Assembly: GCF_007672725.1 (NCBI RefSeq)
Contig: NZ_VDTC01000002.1
Location: 248,001 to 312,000, forward strand
Reading direction: 5' to 3'
Source of the DNA: Corynebacterium aurimucosum ATCC 700975
GTDB taxonomy: Bacteria > Actinomycetota > Actinomycetes > Mycobacteriales > Mycobacteriaceae
DNA length: 64,000 bases
Below the pieces are notes generated by a model. It had not been told where the DNA came from. It made no database searches and saw only the letters and a program-made list of their open reading frames with translations. The position numbers and the translations under genes were made by a program. Below, one piece after another: positions 25,927 to 35,544 of the stretch. The stretch's first letter is position 1. Each line of letters begins with the position of its first letter.

Positions 25927-27783
25927 TTACTTCTCCCCCAGCAAGGCATCGACGAATCCCTCAACCTCAAACGGCGCGAGGTCATCGGCTCCTTCGCCGA
26001 GGCCCACGAGCTTGACCGGCACACCCAGTTCTTCCTGAACTTGGAAGACGATGCCGCCCTTTGCCGTGCCATCGAGCTTGGTCAGGACAACACCAGTGAT
26101 GTCGACGACATCGCGGAAAATGCGCGCCTGCGTCAGGCCGTTCTGCCCCACCGTCGCGTCCAGGACAAGCAGGACCTCGTCGACCTCGGTCTTCTTCTCC
26201 ACCACGCGCTTGACCTTGCCCAGCTGGTCCATGAGGTCAACGGAGGTGTGCAGACGCCCAGCAGTATCGATGAGGACCACGTCCACGCCCTGGTCCACAC
26301 CAGCGGCGACGGCATCGAAGGCCACGGAAGCCGGGTCCGCGCCTTCCTTGCCGCGCACCGTCGATGCGCCTACGCGGCGACCCCAGGTCTCGAGCTGATC
26401 AGCTGCCGCTGCACGGAAGGTATCCGCCGCGCCGAGCAAAACGTTGTGGCCCATCGCCACGAGCACGCGCGCGAGCTTGCCCGTCGTAGTGGTCTTGCCG
26501 GTGCCGTTGACGCCAACGACCATGATGACGGCAGGCTTGCCGTCGTTCGGCATGGCCTTGATGGAGCGGTCCATCTCCGGATGGCCAACCTCGATGAGTG
26601 CCTCGCGCAGCATGGCGCGTGCTTCCGCCTCGGAGCTCACGCCGCGTTCAGCGATCTTCTCGCGCAGGGAGTCGGTGACTTTCATCGTGGACTTGGTGCC
26701 CAGATCAGCCATGATGAGGGTGTCTTCAATCTCTTCCCAGGCATCATCATCCAGATCACCAGCGGAAAGAATACCCATGAGGCCTTGGCCGATGGCGTTC
26801 TGCGAGCGGGACAGGCGCCCACGCAGCTTGCCCAAGCGGCCGGCGGCCGGTGCGATATCCTCCTGCGGCTGGGCTGCCGGGGCCTCAACGACCTCGGCGT
26901 CCTCGGAAACTTCCAGCTCCTCGGGCTCAGCCTCGAGCGCCGCGCTTGCCGACGCCGCCTGCGCCCCCGCCGCCGCAGCGGCTTCCTCTGCCGCTGCATC
27001 CGTTCCAGCTTCTGTATCGGCTTCTACTTCTTCTGCCTCTGCCGCTGTCTCTTCTTCGGCCTCAGACTGAGCAGAAGCCACCTCCTCAGCCGGAACCTCA
27101 GGTTCTTCCGGGGCCTCCCCTTCTACCTTCGGGGCTTCGACTACCGGCTCCGGTTCAGCAATCTCCGATTCGGTGGCCGGGACAGCTTCCTCTGTGTCCT
27201 CTTCGTCCTTCTCAACGGCAGCGGCGCCGGAAGCAGCAGTACCAGCGGCAGCAACGCCCGCAGCTCCTGCAGCGGCTAGGCCAGCGGAAGAATCTTTCTC
27301 TTCTTCTTCCTTTGCCGGCTCCTTCTGTGCAGCCGGTTCCGGCGCGCTCACCGGCTTCGCGTCTGCAACAGGTTCCGGCTTGGTTTCTGCCTTAGGTGTC
27401 GGTTCCGCCGCAGGCTTCGCTGCCTTCGGTGTCTCCTCTTCACCCTTGAGCTGAGCGTTCGCTAACTCGGTGGCATCACGCTGCTCAGACTTCTTCTCCG
27501 CTTGCGGCTGAGCTTTGGGCTCAGCCGGTGCGGGCTTCTCAGTCTTAGCCGCAGGCACGGGTTCCTTGGTAGCGCCGCCGCCGGCCGGGGCAAAATTAAA
27601 ACCAGACTTGGCCTGGTAGTTGCCGGACTTCTGCTGTTGGGTCAGCTCCTTCGGCTCCTCCGCGGGCTTTTCGAAGGAGACCTTCTTCGACTCGCCGCGC
27701 TTCTTGCCCAGGACGATGAACAAGACCACCAGCAGAATCAGGACGATGACTGCTATCGCAATCCACAGAAAAGTAGTATTCAT
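25927..27783 (-). CDS. ftsY: Signal recognition particle receptor FtsY
   Basis: The SRP receptor GTPase docks Ffh-ribosome complexes at the membrane. The 618-residue form chosen starts MNTTFLWIAIAVIVL, a membrane helix at residues 4-24. It continues with an acidic, Ala/Glu/Pro-rich linker of about 280 residues and ends in the NG domain with GVNGTGKTTTTGKLAR (G1), DTFRAAAADQLE, DTAGRLHTSVDL (G3) and TKLDGTAKGG (G4). In-frame ATGs at 27792 and 27819 would add 3 or 12 residues, and the ribosome site does not settle the choice. It follows smc after a 74-bp gap. Confidence 0.93.
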   Translation of the reverse strand: MNTTFLWIAIAVIVLILLVVLFIVLGKKRGESKKVSFEKPAEEPKELTQQQKSGNYQAKSGFNFAPAGGGATKEPVPAAKTEKPAPAEPKAQPQAEKKSEQRDATELANAQLKGEEETPKAAKPAAEPTPKAETKPEPVADAKPVSAPEPAAQKEPAKEEEEKDSSAGLAAAGAAGVAAAGTAASGAAAVEKDEEDTEEAVPATESEIAEPEPVVEAPKVEGEAPEEPEVPAEEVASAQSEAEEETAAEAEEVEADTEAGTDAAAEEAAAAAGAQAASASAALEAEPEELEVSEDAEVVEAPAAQPQEDIAPAAGRLGKLRGRLSRSQNAIGQGLMGILSAGDLDDDAWEEIEDTLIMADLGTKSTMKVTDSLREKIAERGVSSEAEARAMLREALIEVGHPEMDRSIKAMPNDGKPAVIMVVGVNGTGKTTTTGKLARVLVAMGHNVLLGAADTFRAAAADQLETWGRRVGASTVRGKEGADPASVAFDAVAAGVDQGVDVVLIDTAGRLHTSVDLMDQLGKVKRVVEKKTEVDEVLLVLDATVGQNGLTQARIFRDVVDITGVVLTKLDGTAKGGIVFQVQEELGVPVKLVGLGEGADDLAPFEVEGFVDALLGEK

Positions 27784-27857
27784 GCCCTCCATAGTGCCAG
27801 GGTTGTTCGCGCCCGGCACGATGAGGAGGGCGAAAGCCTCGGTCTGGCACCGCGCCG

Positions 27858-30800
27858 TTAGCGCGGAGCATCCACGCCAAGGCGCGTGGCGTCCTCCGCC
27901 GCCTGAGCCGTGCCCGGCGCCTCACCCGCACGGGTCATGCGCTGTGAAATCACGCGTGTGACACCATCACCACGCATCGTCACGCCGTAAAGGACGTTGG
28001 CCACGTCCATCGTCGGCTTCTGGTGAGTGATGACGATGAGTTGAGAATCCTTGCGCAATTCCTCGAAGAGGGCGATGAGGCGGCGCAGGTTGACGTCGTC
28101 CAGCGCGGCCTCCACCTCATCCATGACGTAGAACGGTGAGGGGCGCGCGCGGAAAATAGCCACGAGCATCGCCAGCGCGGTCAGTGACTTCTCGCCGCCC
28201 GACAGCAGCGTCAGGCGCTTGACCTTCTTGCCCGGCGGGCGAGCCTCCACCTCGATGCCGGTGGCCAGCATGTCATCCGGCTCAGTGAGGATGAGTCGGC
28301 CCTCGCCGCCGGGGAAGAGTGTTTGGAAAACCTTGGGGAACTCCGCCTCCACGTCGTGCCAGGCATCCGTGAACAGCTGCAAGATCTGCGCGTCAACGTC
28401 CTCAATGACTCCGGCCAAATCCTTGCGCGCATGAATCACGTCATCGAGCTGCGTGGACAGGAAGCTATAGCGCTCCTCCAGAGCCTTGTACTCCTCCAAG
28501 GCCAGCGGGTTCACCTTGCCCAAGGAGTTGAGGTCCTTCTCGGCCTGCTTCAACCGCTTGGTCTCGGCGGAGCGATCGAAGTCCTCGCCCGGCGTGTAGT
28601 CCTTGAGCAAATCCGGGATAGATATGCCCAGCTGCTCCACGATCTTGCCCTCAGCCTCATCCACGCGCACCTGCGCCTGGCTGCGGGCAATCTCCGAGTT
28701 GTGCGCGGAATCGGTCAGGCGATCAAGCTGCTGACGGGTCGCGGAGACCGCCTGCTTCGCCGACTGCGCACGCCCCTGCAGCACGCCGCGCTGGGTCACT
28801 AGCTCATCGCGTTCCTCAGCTGCGCGCTCGAGTGCCTGAGTGGTGCGGGCGGCTAGGTCCTGGGCATGCTTGTCGACGGCCCCCGCCAACCGCGCCTGCG
28901 CCTGCCGGCGGGCCATCGCCTGATCGTGGCGTGCCTTGGCCTGGCGCTCATGTTGGGCTTGGCGCCGCAGGGCCTCTCCCTTGCCAGCTGCCTGGCCTAC
29001 TTTTTCCTCCGCGCTGCGGGCCGCCAGTTGAGCCTCTACCTCCATGGCCTTGACCTGTTCAAGGGCGGCCGAGGCTGCATCGCGTTCCACCGAGGAAGGT
29101 TCATCCGCTTGCTCATCAGCGTCCACGCGCGACAAGCGGTCACGAGCCTCCGCCAGTTCTTCGCGCAGGCGGGCCAACTGCACCTCGATATCCGTGGCGC
29201 GGGCGGCAGCCTTTTCGTGCTCCGCCTTGTTCGCCTCATACTGCTTGAGCAAGCGCTGGTGGTCGCGCTTCCACGCCTCGAGCTCGTGATCGTGCTCGCG
29301 CAGCGCGGCCTTAGCGCTCGCCCCGCCTACCCGGGCATCATCGGCGGCTAGCTTCGCGCCTTCCAGCGTGCCTGATAGCTCCTCCAGCTCGTGGGTGGCG
29401 GTTTCCAACTGTTGCTCGGCTTCTGTAATCTGGCCGCTCACCTCGACCGTGGAGACGGCACCAGTTCCGGCCTCGACCCAGCCTTCACCAACCAGCAAGC
29501 CCTCGGCGGTGACGGCCCGCAGGCGCGGATCTTCAGCAATGAGCTCGCGGGCCGCGGCATAGTCATCCACCAGAACGACGTCGGAGAGCAACCGTGTCAC
29601 CGCCGCCGATACTTCCGGGACCAAGACCATCTGGTCGAGCAACCAGCTAGCACCGGAGGGCAAGTCCGCATCAAGGCGCCAGGCTGAACCGGTAGGTTCC
29701 GTGGAGACGTCGATCAACGGAGTGCGGCTCGCCTCAGCGAGATCACCCACGATGTCCCCACTCACCGCGCCGGCCTGCGCCTCCGCGAAGGAACCGAGTG
29801 CCGCCGCGACGGCCGTTTCATAACGCGTAGAGATGAACTCCGCGAGAGGCTTAAAACCCTCCCCCAGCTCGAGCGCTTCCGGAGCGGTCTGGCCCAGCGT
29901 ATCGATCCTGGCTCGCAGGCTGTACACGGTGCGCTCGCGCTCCCGCTGGGCATCGCGCAGCTGCTCCAAGCGTTTATCGGCCGCGGCGGACTCGCTGGCC
30001 GCGCGCACGTGCGCTTCTTCCAGCGGCTCACGCTCGGCAGCCAGGTGCTCTAGTTTGTCCGCTACCTCATCGGCCTCCGCCTGCGCTCCCCTGGTGCGCG
30101 CTTTCGTGTTCGCCAGGGTTTCTTCCTGGCGCGCCAACTCAGATTCCGCGGAGCTTACCTGACCCGCCAGGTTTTCCTCGGCCGCGATGAGGCGGACCAC
30201 GCCTTCGCGGCGATCCGCAATGGCGCGCAGCTGCGCCATGTGCTCCTTGTCCGCGGCCTCGAAGGCTTCCCGGCGCTCAGCCACTTCCTCCCGGATCGAT
30301 TCCAAGCGCTCCGCCGCTTCTTCGGCAGCGGCCAGCAGCTCGTCGTGCTCCTCGTCGGCACGCCGGGCGCGCGCCTCCAGCTCCTCCGGATCCTGGCCGG
30401 CATAGGCCACCTGGGATCCGACGTTGCTGGCGCGCTCGGCCGCAATACGCTGCGTGGCAGAGATGCGTTCGCTCAGCGTCGATAGCTCGAACCACAACTT
30501 CTGCGCGGCCTCCGCGCGCGGAGTGACATCCCCCAACTCGGCCTCTACCTCGAGCTGAATTTCCGTGGCCTCTTCCAGCTGCGCCGTGACTACCTCGACC
30601 TGCTCGGCGAGCACCACAGCGCGTTTCTCGGCATCCTCGAACGTGGCACGCAACCTGACCACACGGTCACCGGCGAGGCGCAGGCGAGCATCGCGCAAAT
30701 CCGCTTGCACAGTGGCTGCGCGTTGGGCGGCCTCCGCCTGGCGGGCCAGCGGCTTGAGCTGTTTTCCCAGCTCATCGGTCAGGTCTTGCAGGCGGTCCAG

Positions 30801-31361
30801 GTTGGCCTGCATGCCCGTGAGCTTGCGCTGCGCCTTTTCCTTGCGGCGGCGGTGCTTGAGCACGCCCGCAGCTTCCTCAATATAAGCGCGACGATCTTCT
30901 GGTCGGGACTCCAGGATCTCCGCCAGTTTTCCTTGGCCCACGATGATGTGCATCTCGCGGCCAATGCCGGAATCCGACAGCAGCTCTTGGATATCCATGA
31001 GGCGGGCCTTTGACCCATTGATCTCATACTCGCTCGCGCCATCCCGGTACATGCGGCGGGTGACGGAGACCTCCGAGTACTCGATGGGCAATGCGCCATC
31101 GGAGTTATCGATGGTCAGTGTGACCTCAGCGCGGCCAAGGGCCTTGCGCTCACCGGCGCCAGCAAAGATGACGTCCTGCATCTTGCCGCCGCGCAGCGTC
31201 TTGGCGCTGCCTTCACCCATGACCCACGCCAGTGCGTCGACGACGTTAGATTTGCCCGAGCCATTCGGGCCCACCACGGCGCAGATACCGGGCTCGAATT
31301 TCAGGTTCGTCGCGGACGCAAAAGACTTGAATCCCTTGAGCGTGAGCGATTTGAGGTGCAT
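27858..31361 (-). CDS. smc: Chromosome segregation protein SMC
   Basis: The 1167-residue ATPase has an N-terminal head with Walker A GPNGSGKSN, two long coiled coils (about 165-490 and 655-1000), a hinge (about 500-650), and a C-terminal head with the signature LLSGGEKSLTALAML and Walker B FYVMDEVEAALDD. It forms the condensin core with ScpA and ScpB, which are not in the window. The start giving MHLKSLTLKGFKSF is the family's standard N-terminus; an upstream 12-residue extension would overlap acyP and is unlikely. Confidence 0.96.
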   Translation of the reverse strand: MHLKSLTLKGFKSFASATNLKFEPGICAVVGPNGSGKSNVVDALAWVMGEGSAKTLRGGKMQDVIFAGAGERKALGRAEVTLTIDNSDGALPIEYSEVSVTRRMYRDGASEYEINGSKARLMDIQELLSDSGIGREMHIIVGQGKLAEILESRPEDRRAYIEEAAGVLKHRRRKEKAQRKLTGMQANLDRLQDLTDELGKQLKPLARQAEAAQRAATVQADLRDARLRLAGDRVVRLRATFEDAEKRAVVLAEQVEVVTAQLEEATEIQLEVEAELGDVTPRAEAAQKLWFELSTLSERISATQRIAAERASNVGSQVAYAGQDPEELEARARRADEEHDELLAAAEEAAERLESIREEVAERREAFEAADKEHMAQLRAIADRREGVVRLIAAEENLAGQVSSAESELARQEETLANTKARTRGAQAEADEVADKLEHLAAEREPLEEAHVRAASESAAADKRLEQLRDAQRERERTVYSLRARIDTLGQTAPEALELGEGFKPLAEFISTRYETAVAAALGSFAEAQAGAVSGDIVGDLAEASRTPLIDVSTEPTGSAWRLDADLPSGASWLLDQMVLVPEVSAAVTRLLSDVVLVDDYAAARELIAEDPRLRAVTAEGLLVGEGWVEAGTGAVSTVEVSGQITEAEQQLETATHELEELSGTLEGAKLAADDARVGGASAKAALREHDHELEAWKRDHQRLLKQYEANKAEHEKAAARATDIEVQLARLREELAEARDRLSRVDADEQADEPSSVERDAASAALEQVKAMEVEAQLAARSAEEKVGQAAGKGEALRRQAQHERQAKARHDQAMARRQAQARLAGAVDKHAQDLAARTTQALERAAEERDELVTQRGVLQGRAQSAKQAVSATRQQLDRLTDSAHNSEIARSQAQVRVDEAEGKIVEQLGISIPDLLKDYTPGEDFDRSAETKRLKQAEKDLNSLGKVNPLALEEYKALEERYSFLSTQLDDVIHARKDLAGVIEDVDAQILQLFTDAWHDVEAEFPKVFQTLFPGGEGRLILTEPDDMLATGIEVEARPPGKKVKRLTLLSGGEKSLTALAMLVAIFRARPSPFYVMDEVEAALDDVNLRRLIALFEELRKDSQLIVITHQKPTMDVANVLYGVTMRGDGVTRVISQRMTRAGEAPGTAQAAEDATRLGVDAPR

Positions 31362-31371
31362 TCGACTTAGT

Positions 31372-31680
31372 CTAGCGCTCGATGAAACCCGACTCACCGC
31401 GCGGTGCGGCCCACTGCTCCACCACGGCGTTCACAACGCCCGGGCGGCGCGTGGTTGACGGCTCTTCGCGCAGCAAGGACAGCAGCTTCTCGCAATCAGC
31501 TCGCGGGCCTTCAGCAACCACCTGGACACGTCCGTCCTGAAGGTTCGTCGCGTGCCCAGCCAGCCCTAGTTCGAGGGCCCGGGAACGCGTCCACCAGCGA
31601 AAGCCCACGCCTTGGACGTGGCCAAGTACGAAAGCTGTGAGGCGTTCATGTCCCGCAGAGGCTGCTGCTGTGCCTGCCAT
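31372..31680 (-). CDS. acyP: Acylphosphatase
   Basis: The 102-residue enzyme hydrolyses acyl phosphates. It contains the active-site block VLGHVQGVGFRWWTRSRA, with the phosphate-binding Arg, and the catalytic Asn in GHATNLQDGRVQVVAEG. It lies between an AGCS symporter and smc; the smc neighbourhood is conserved in mycobacteria. The ATG directly abuts the symporter stop and the stop is 10 bp before the smc start, so the genes are co-transcribed. Confidence 0.94.
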   Translation of the reverse strand: MAGTAAASAGHERLTAFVLGHVQGVGFRWWTRSRALELGLAGHATNLQDGRVQVVAEGPRADCEKLLSLLREEPSTTRRPGVVNAVVEQWAAPRGESGFIER

Positions 31681-33207
31681 CTAGTACTCCCTCAAGTTTG
31701 TGCGGTCGCTCAAGTCGAATTCGTGATCGAGACGGCGGCGGTCCTCCGCGCTGCGGCGCGTCACAGGATCGGTACCATCCCAGCACTCGACGTTCTGCAG
31801 TTCCGGCAGCATATCACGGTGGAAGACGGGATCCAGGCCCTTGCGGCGCTGCTCGTTGTAGTTCTTCAGCAGCTTGATGGCCACGCCGCACAGCGGCACG
31901 ATGGCGCACACGTTGAGCAACACCATGATGGCGGCACCCGTATCCGCCAGGTCGAACACGGTGCCCAGCGGGGCCACCGCACCGTAGAAGACGAAAGCCA
32001 ACACGATGAGGCGGAAGGTCCACAGCACCCACTTCTTCCCGGAGAGGTACTCCACGTTGGACTCGGCAAGGTAGTAGTTACCCAGAATCGAGGAGAATGC
32101 CAAGAAGAACAGGATGAACGTGACGAAGTGGATACCCCACTCGCCGACCACATTGGACAGCGCGTTCTGGGTGAGGGTCACGCCCTCAATCGCGTCGGAG
32201 CCAAAGGTCTCGAACTCGGTGCCCAGCAGAATGATGAAGGCGGTAATCGTACACACCACCAGGGTGTCGAAGTACACGCCGAGGGTCTGCACAAGGGCCT
32301 GCTTCACAGGGTGGGAGACCGTCGCCGTTGCTGCCGCGTTCGGCGCCGAGCCTTCGCCGGCCTCGTTGGAGAACAGGCCGCGCTGGATGCCCTTCAGCAT
32401 GGCCATGCCCAGTGTCGCGCCAGCAGCCTCACGGAAGCCGAAGGCAGAGCCGACGATGGAGACGAACATGTCCGGCACCTTGTCAAAGTTAAGCACCACC
32501 ACGATGAAGCCCATGATGAGGTACGCACCGGCCATAAACGGCACGATGAACTGAGTCATCGAGGCGATGCGCTGAACACCACCGATAATGATGAGGCCAG
32601 CTACGGCGACGACGGCAATACCCACGCCCGCCTTGAAGGCACCGGAATCCTGTCCGAAGGAGGCCGCCAAGGAATCAGAGATAGCGTTGGTCTGGAAAGC
32701 GTTGTAGAACCAACCAAAAGTAATGGCGATGGCGACGGAGAAAATGGTTGCCAAGGGCTTCCAGCCCAGACCGCGGGACATGTAGTAGGCCGGGCCGCCG
32801 CGGTAGGTATCCCCCTCGCGGACCTTCCACAACTGGGCCAGCGTGGACTCCACGAACGCAGTTGCGCCACCCAGGATGGCGATGAGCCACATCCAGAACA
32901 CAGCGCCGGGCCCGCCCACAGAAATTGCTACGGCCACACCCGCGACGTTGCCGGTGCCCACACGCGACGCCGCCGAGATGGTGAACGCCTTGAAGGCAGA
33001 AATACCGCCGTAATCGGCGTCCTCATCGACGCCGACCCCCTTGGGCTTTTCGACGACCGCTTTGAACATATCCGGCACCATGCGGACCTGCACCAAAGCG
33101 GTGCGGATACCGAAGTAAAGGCCAGCAGCGATAAGCAGCCATGGCAGGACATAGGACCACAGGCTGTCGTTAATGACACCGATCACGGTGCTGAAGATTT
33201 CTTGCAT
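31681..33207 (-). CDS. Alanine/glycine:cation symporter (AGCS family)
   Basis: The 508-residue protein has about ten membrane helices. It shows the AGCS signatures SRVGTGNVAGVAVAISVGGP and GGATAFVESTLAQLWKVR, followed by YRGGPAYYMSRGLGWK. Members take up alanine or glycine with Na+ or H+. The C-terminal about 60 residues are hydrophilic, with Arg/Asp-rich sequence. It lies between mutM and acyP on the same strand. No glycine riboswitch is seen in the 49 bp upstream. Confidence 0.93.
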   Translation of the reverse strand: MQEIFSTVIGVINDSLWSYVLPWLLIAAGLYFGIRTALVQVRMVPDMFKAVVEKPKGVGVDEDADYGGISAFKAFTISAASRVGTGNVAGVAVAISVGGPGAVFWMWLIAILGGATAFVESTLAQLWKVREGDTYRGGPAYYMSRGLGWKPLATIFSVAIAITFGWFYNAFQTNAISDSLAASFGQDSGAFKAGVGIAVVAVAGLIIIGGVQRIASMTQFIVPFMAGAYLIMGFIVVVLNFDKVPDMFVSIVGSAFGFREAAGATLGMAMLKGIQRGLFSNEAGEGSAPNAAATATVSHPVKQALVQTLGVYFDTLVVCTITAFIILLGTEFETFGSDAIEGVTLTQNALSNVVGEWGIHFVTFILFFLAFSSILGNYYLAESNVEYLSGKKWVLWTFRLIVLAFVFYGAVAPLGTVFDLADTGAAIMVLLNVCAIVPLCGVAIKLLKNYNEQRRKGLDPVFHRDMLPELQNVECWDGTDPVTRRSAEDRRRLDHEFDLSDRTNLREY

Positions 33208-33256
33208 ACGTTACACACTAGTGACAACCCCCGCCATCAGCCTAGTTGGAGCCTGA

Positions 33257-34090
33257 CTACTTCCCCACCCCACGGCGCTGACAGGACGGACAATAGTGGG
33301 TACCGCGCCCGCCCAACACGGTTTTCACGATGTCTTCGCCGCAGCGATCACAGGGCTGCCCGCCCCGCCCATAGGCATGCAAGGAACGATCAAAGTACCC
33401 GGATTCGCCGTTGACGTTGACGTACAGCGCGTCAAAGCTGGTCCCGCCAACATCGAGGGCGGAGCGCATGACGTCGGTGGCCGCGGAAATCACCGCGACG
33501 GCATCGCGCTGCCGCAGGGCGCTGGCCTTCTTCAACGGAGAAATCTGAGCCGCCCACAGCGCCTCATCCGCATAGATATTGCCCACTCCGCTGAGCACAG
33601 TTTGATCCAGCAGGGCAACTTTCACCGCCGTACGTTTTGCGCGCAGGCGCCTGCCCGCCGCAGTAAGGTCGAAGTCTGCTTCGAGGGGATCGGGCGCGAT
33701 ATGCGCCATGGTGAGCCACGGGCCGAGCTGCCAATAGCCAAAAGTGCGCTGGTCGACGAAGCTGATGCGGGTGGCGTCGTCAAGCACGGCGGCGATGCGC
33801 ACGTGGGGTGAATCCACCTCACCGATCCGCACCTGCCCCGACATTCCGAGGTGGATAAAGAGCACATCGCGGGCAGGATCAGTGCGGTCCTCATCGGCAA
33901 ACTCCAGCCACATGAACTTGCCGCGGCGCGCCACCGCGGCGATCCTCCTGCCCACGAGCAGCGCGGACAGCGGTGCCTCCTGCTTGCGATTGGCGCGCGG
34001 GTGAAGGACATCGACCGCCGCGAAGGATCGCCCCACGACGTAGGGCTCGAGCCCGCGGCGGACGGACTCAACTTCAGGCAGCTCTGGCAT
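33257..34090 (-). CDS. mutM: Formamidopyrimidine-DNA glycosylase Fpg/MutM
   Basis: The 277-residue base-excision enzyme removes 8-oxoguanine and formamidopyrimidines. It has the N-terminal catalytic MPELPEVESVRRG (Pro at position 2 after Met removal is the nucleophile, then Glu3), the Lys in RRGKFMWLEF, the helix-two-turn-helix with SGVGNIYADEALW, and the C-terminal zinc finger CDRCGEDI...CPSC. All catalytic residues are present. It starts 14 nt after rnc, as in other actinobacteria. Confidence 0.97.
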   Translation of the reverse strand: MPELPEVESVRRGLEPYVVGRSFAAVDVLHPRANRKQEAPLSALLVGRRIAAVARRGKFMWLEFADEDRTDPARDVLFIHLGMSGQVRIGEVDSPHVRIAAVLDDATRISFVDQRTFGYWQLGPWLTMAHIAPDPLEADFDLTAAGRRLRAKRTAVKVALLDQTVLSGVGNIYADEALWAAQISPLKKASALRQRDAVAVISAATDVMRSALDVGGTSFDALYVNVNGESGYFDRSLHAYGRGGQPCDRCGEDIVKTVLGGRGTHYCPSCQRRGVGK

Positions 34091-34104
34091 CGAGTCCTCG
34101 TGGG

Positions 34105-34875
34105 TTAGTTCTCTTTGCCGGCGGTGCCCTGCACCAGCAACGGGGTCTCACGCAGCGCCTGGCAGGCTTCTTCCGCCGCCTGCTGCTCCGCAAGCTTCTT
34201 GTTGTGTCCCGTTCCCCTACCCACGGTCAAACCGGCCACCGTGGCAACGGCATTAAAGGTCTGATCGTGCTCGGGGCCGGTCGAGGTGGCCGAATACACG
34301 GGCATCGCTGCCTTCAGCTCGGCGCACAGCTCCTGCAAGGTCGTCTTCCAGTCCATGTGGCGGCCGGATACCACGGCGTTCTCAACCTTGGCGGCAAACA
34401 GCCGCAGCACCACCCCGCGGGCGACTTCGAAACCATGCTGGCGGTAGATGGCCCCCAAGATGGCCTCGGTGGTATCGGCCAAGATGGAGTCCTTGTCACG
34501 GCCGCCGGTAGATTGTTCACCCTTGCCCAACAGGACGTGTTGGCCCACCCCGATTTCACGGGCTACGTCAGACAAGCCGTAGCGCGAAACAATGGAAGCG
34601 CGCATCTTCGAGATGTCCGATTCGGGGCGCGATGGGAACTTTTCGTAGAGCTTGGCCGCGATGGACAAGCCCAAGACCGCGTCCCCGAGGAACTCCAGAC
34701 GCTCATTGTTGGGCAGGTGACCGTTCTCGTTGGCAAAGGAACGGTGCGTCAGCGCCAAACACAGCAGCTCATCGTTGAGTTCCACGCCGAGTGCCTTGAG
34801 CAGCGGACCGTGGTCTACCTCCGCGAATGCTACGGCAAGTGCCTGCTCGCCGGTGAGTTTCTTCTTCTTGCTCAT
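34105..34875 (-). CDS. rnc: Ribonuclease III
   Basis: The 256-residue enzyme cleaves double-stranded RNA in rRNA maturation. It has the signature NNERLEFLGDAVLGL, the second acidic pair in DTTEAILGAIY, and a C-terminal dsRNA-binding domain ending GRGTGHNKKLAEQQAAEEA. The start is the ATG that overlaps the upstream DUF177 stop as ATGA; an upstream in-frame start would add eight residues within that gene. The N-terminus MSKKKKLTG is basic. Confidence 0.95.
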   Translation of the reverse strand: MSKKKKLTGEQALAVAFAEVDHGPLLKALGVELNDELLCLALTHRSFANENGHLPNNERLEFLGDAVLGLSIAAKLYEKFPSRPESDISKMRASIVSRYGLSDVAREIGVGQHVLLGKGEQSTGGRDKDSILADTTEAILGAIYRQHGFEVARGVVLRLFAAKVENAVVSGRHMDWKTTLQELCAELKAAMPVYSATSTGPEHDQTFNAVATVAGLTVGRGTGHNKKLAEQQAAEEACQALRETPLLVQGTAGKEN

Positions 34876-35411
34876 AGGAATTTCTCCAACCCAGACCACC
34901 GCGGATCGACGCGCTCTTCTTCCCCGGAGACCCCCGTGGTCACGCCTTCGGGAACATCTACTTCACAGCCATCCTCACACGTCGGCGCGAAAGGAAGCAC
35001 CAAACCTGCCTCATCGATCACGGTCTGCAGGAGGTCAAGGACACCGTCCTCAATCTCGGGGATCTCATCGCCGGAACCGCGATCCTCTTCCTCTGTTTCA
35101 TCTCCGCTGATGAAGGACTCATCCGCGGAGAAAACCTGGGATACGTGGAGATCTAGTGCTGGATGTAGCTCAGCTAAGCAGCGTGCGCATTCGCCGCTGA
35201 GGGTGCCGGTGATATCAGCGTCCACCAACACGCCGGAGCCCAACGGCGTCAAGGTGGCGTCCACCTTAACCTCAGCACCTTCCGGGATGCCGATCATTTC
35301 CACGCCGATGCGCTCGGGGGCGGGTCCGGTTTGCACGCGGTGCTCAGGCAGCGCTTCAGCTCCTTGGCTGCGGAGCAATTCCGTCACGTCGAACTTCAAT
35401 GGTGATTTCAT
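34872..35411 (-). CDS. DUF177 (YceD-like) protein
   Basis: The 179-residue acidic protein contains the family core LSGECARCL and a later CEDGC pair, so four Cys may bind metal or support rRNA-related function. DUF177/YceD members are linked to 23S rRNA accumulation and are usually upstream of rpmF. Here no rpmF follows; rnc overlaps the stop by 4 bp instead. The start MKSPLKFDVTELL is preferred over a frame 23 codons longer, which lacks the family pattern. Confidence 0.88.
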   Translation of the reverse strand: MKSPLKFDVTELLRSQGAEALPEHRVQTGPAPERIGVEMIGIPEGAEVKVDATLTPLGSGVLVDADITGTLSGECARCLAELHPALDLHVSQVFSADESFISGDETEEEDRGSGDEIPEIEDGVLDLLQTVIDEAGLVLPFAPTCEDGCEVDVPEGVTTGVSGEEERVDPRWSGLEKFL

Positions 35412-35530
35412 AACGCCCACCAGCTTACCCTGTGCTGACCCACGCGCCCTAGACTGGCAAGGGCCTGAATGTTGGGTCATAGCCGCTTAAGCGCTTGCCC
35501 ACAAGGCTCGATTCTTTCGCCTGTGGCTTT

Positions 35531-35536
35531 TAGCCT
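35531..35536 (+). promoter_or_regulatory. -10 hexamer TAGCCT, leaderless transcript
   Basis: TAGCCT fits TANNNT and ends 8 nt before the ATG at 35545, and no Shine-Dalgarno is present. Transcription should begin at or next to the start codon. Confidence 0.45.
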
Positions 35537-35544
35537 AAAACTCC

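Noticed and set aside
31612-33414. 600-codon plus-strand frame opposite the AGCS symporter and mutM
   Set aside because: His/Asp-rich antisense sequence typical of high-GC membrane-protein genes.
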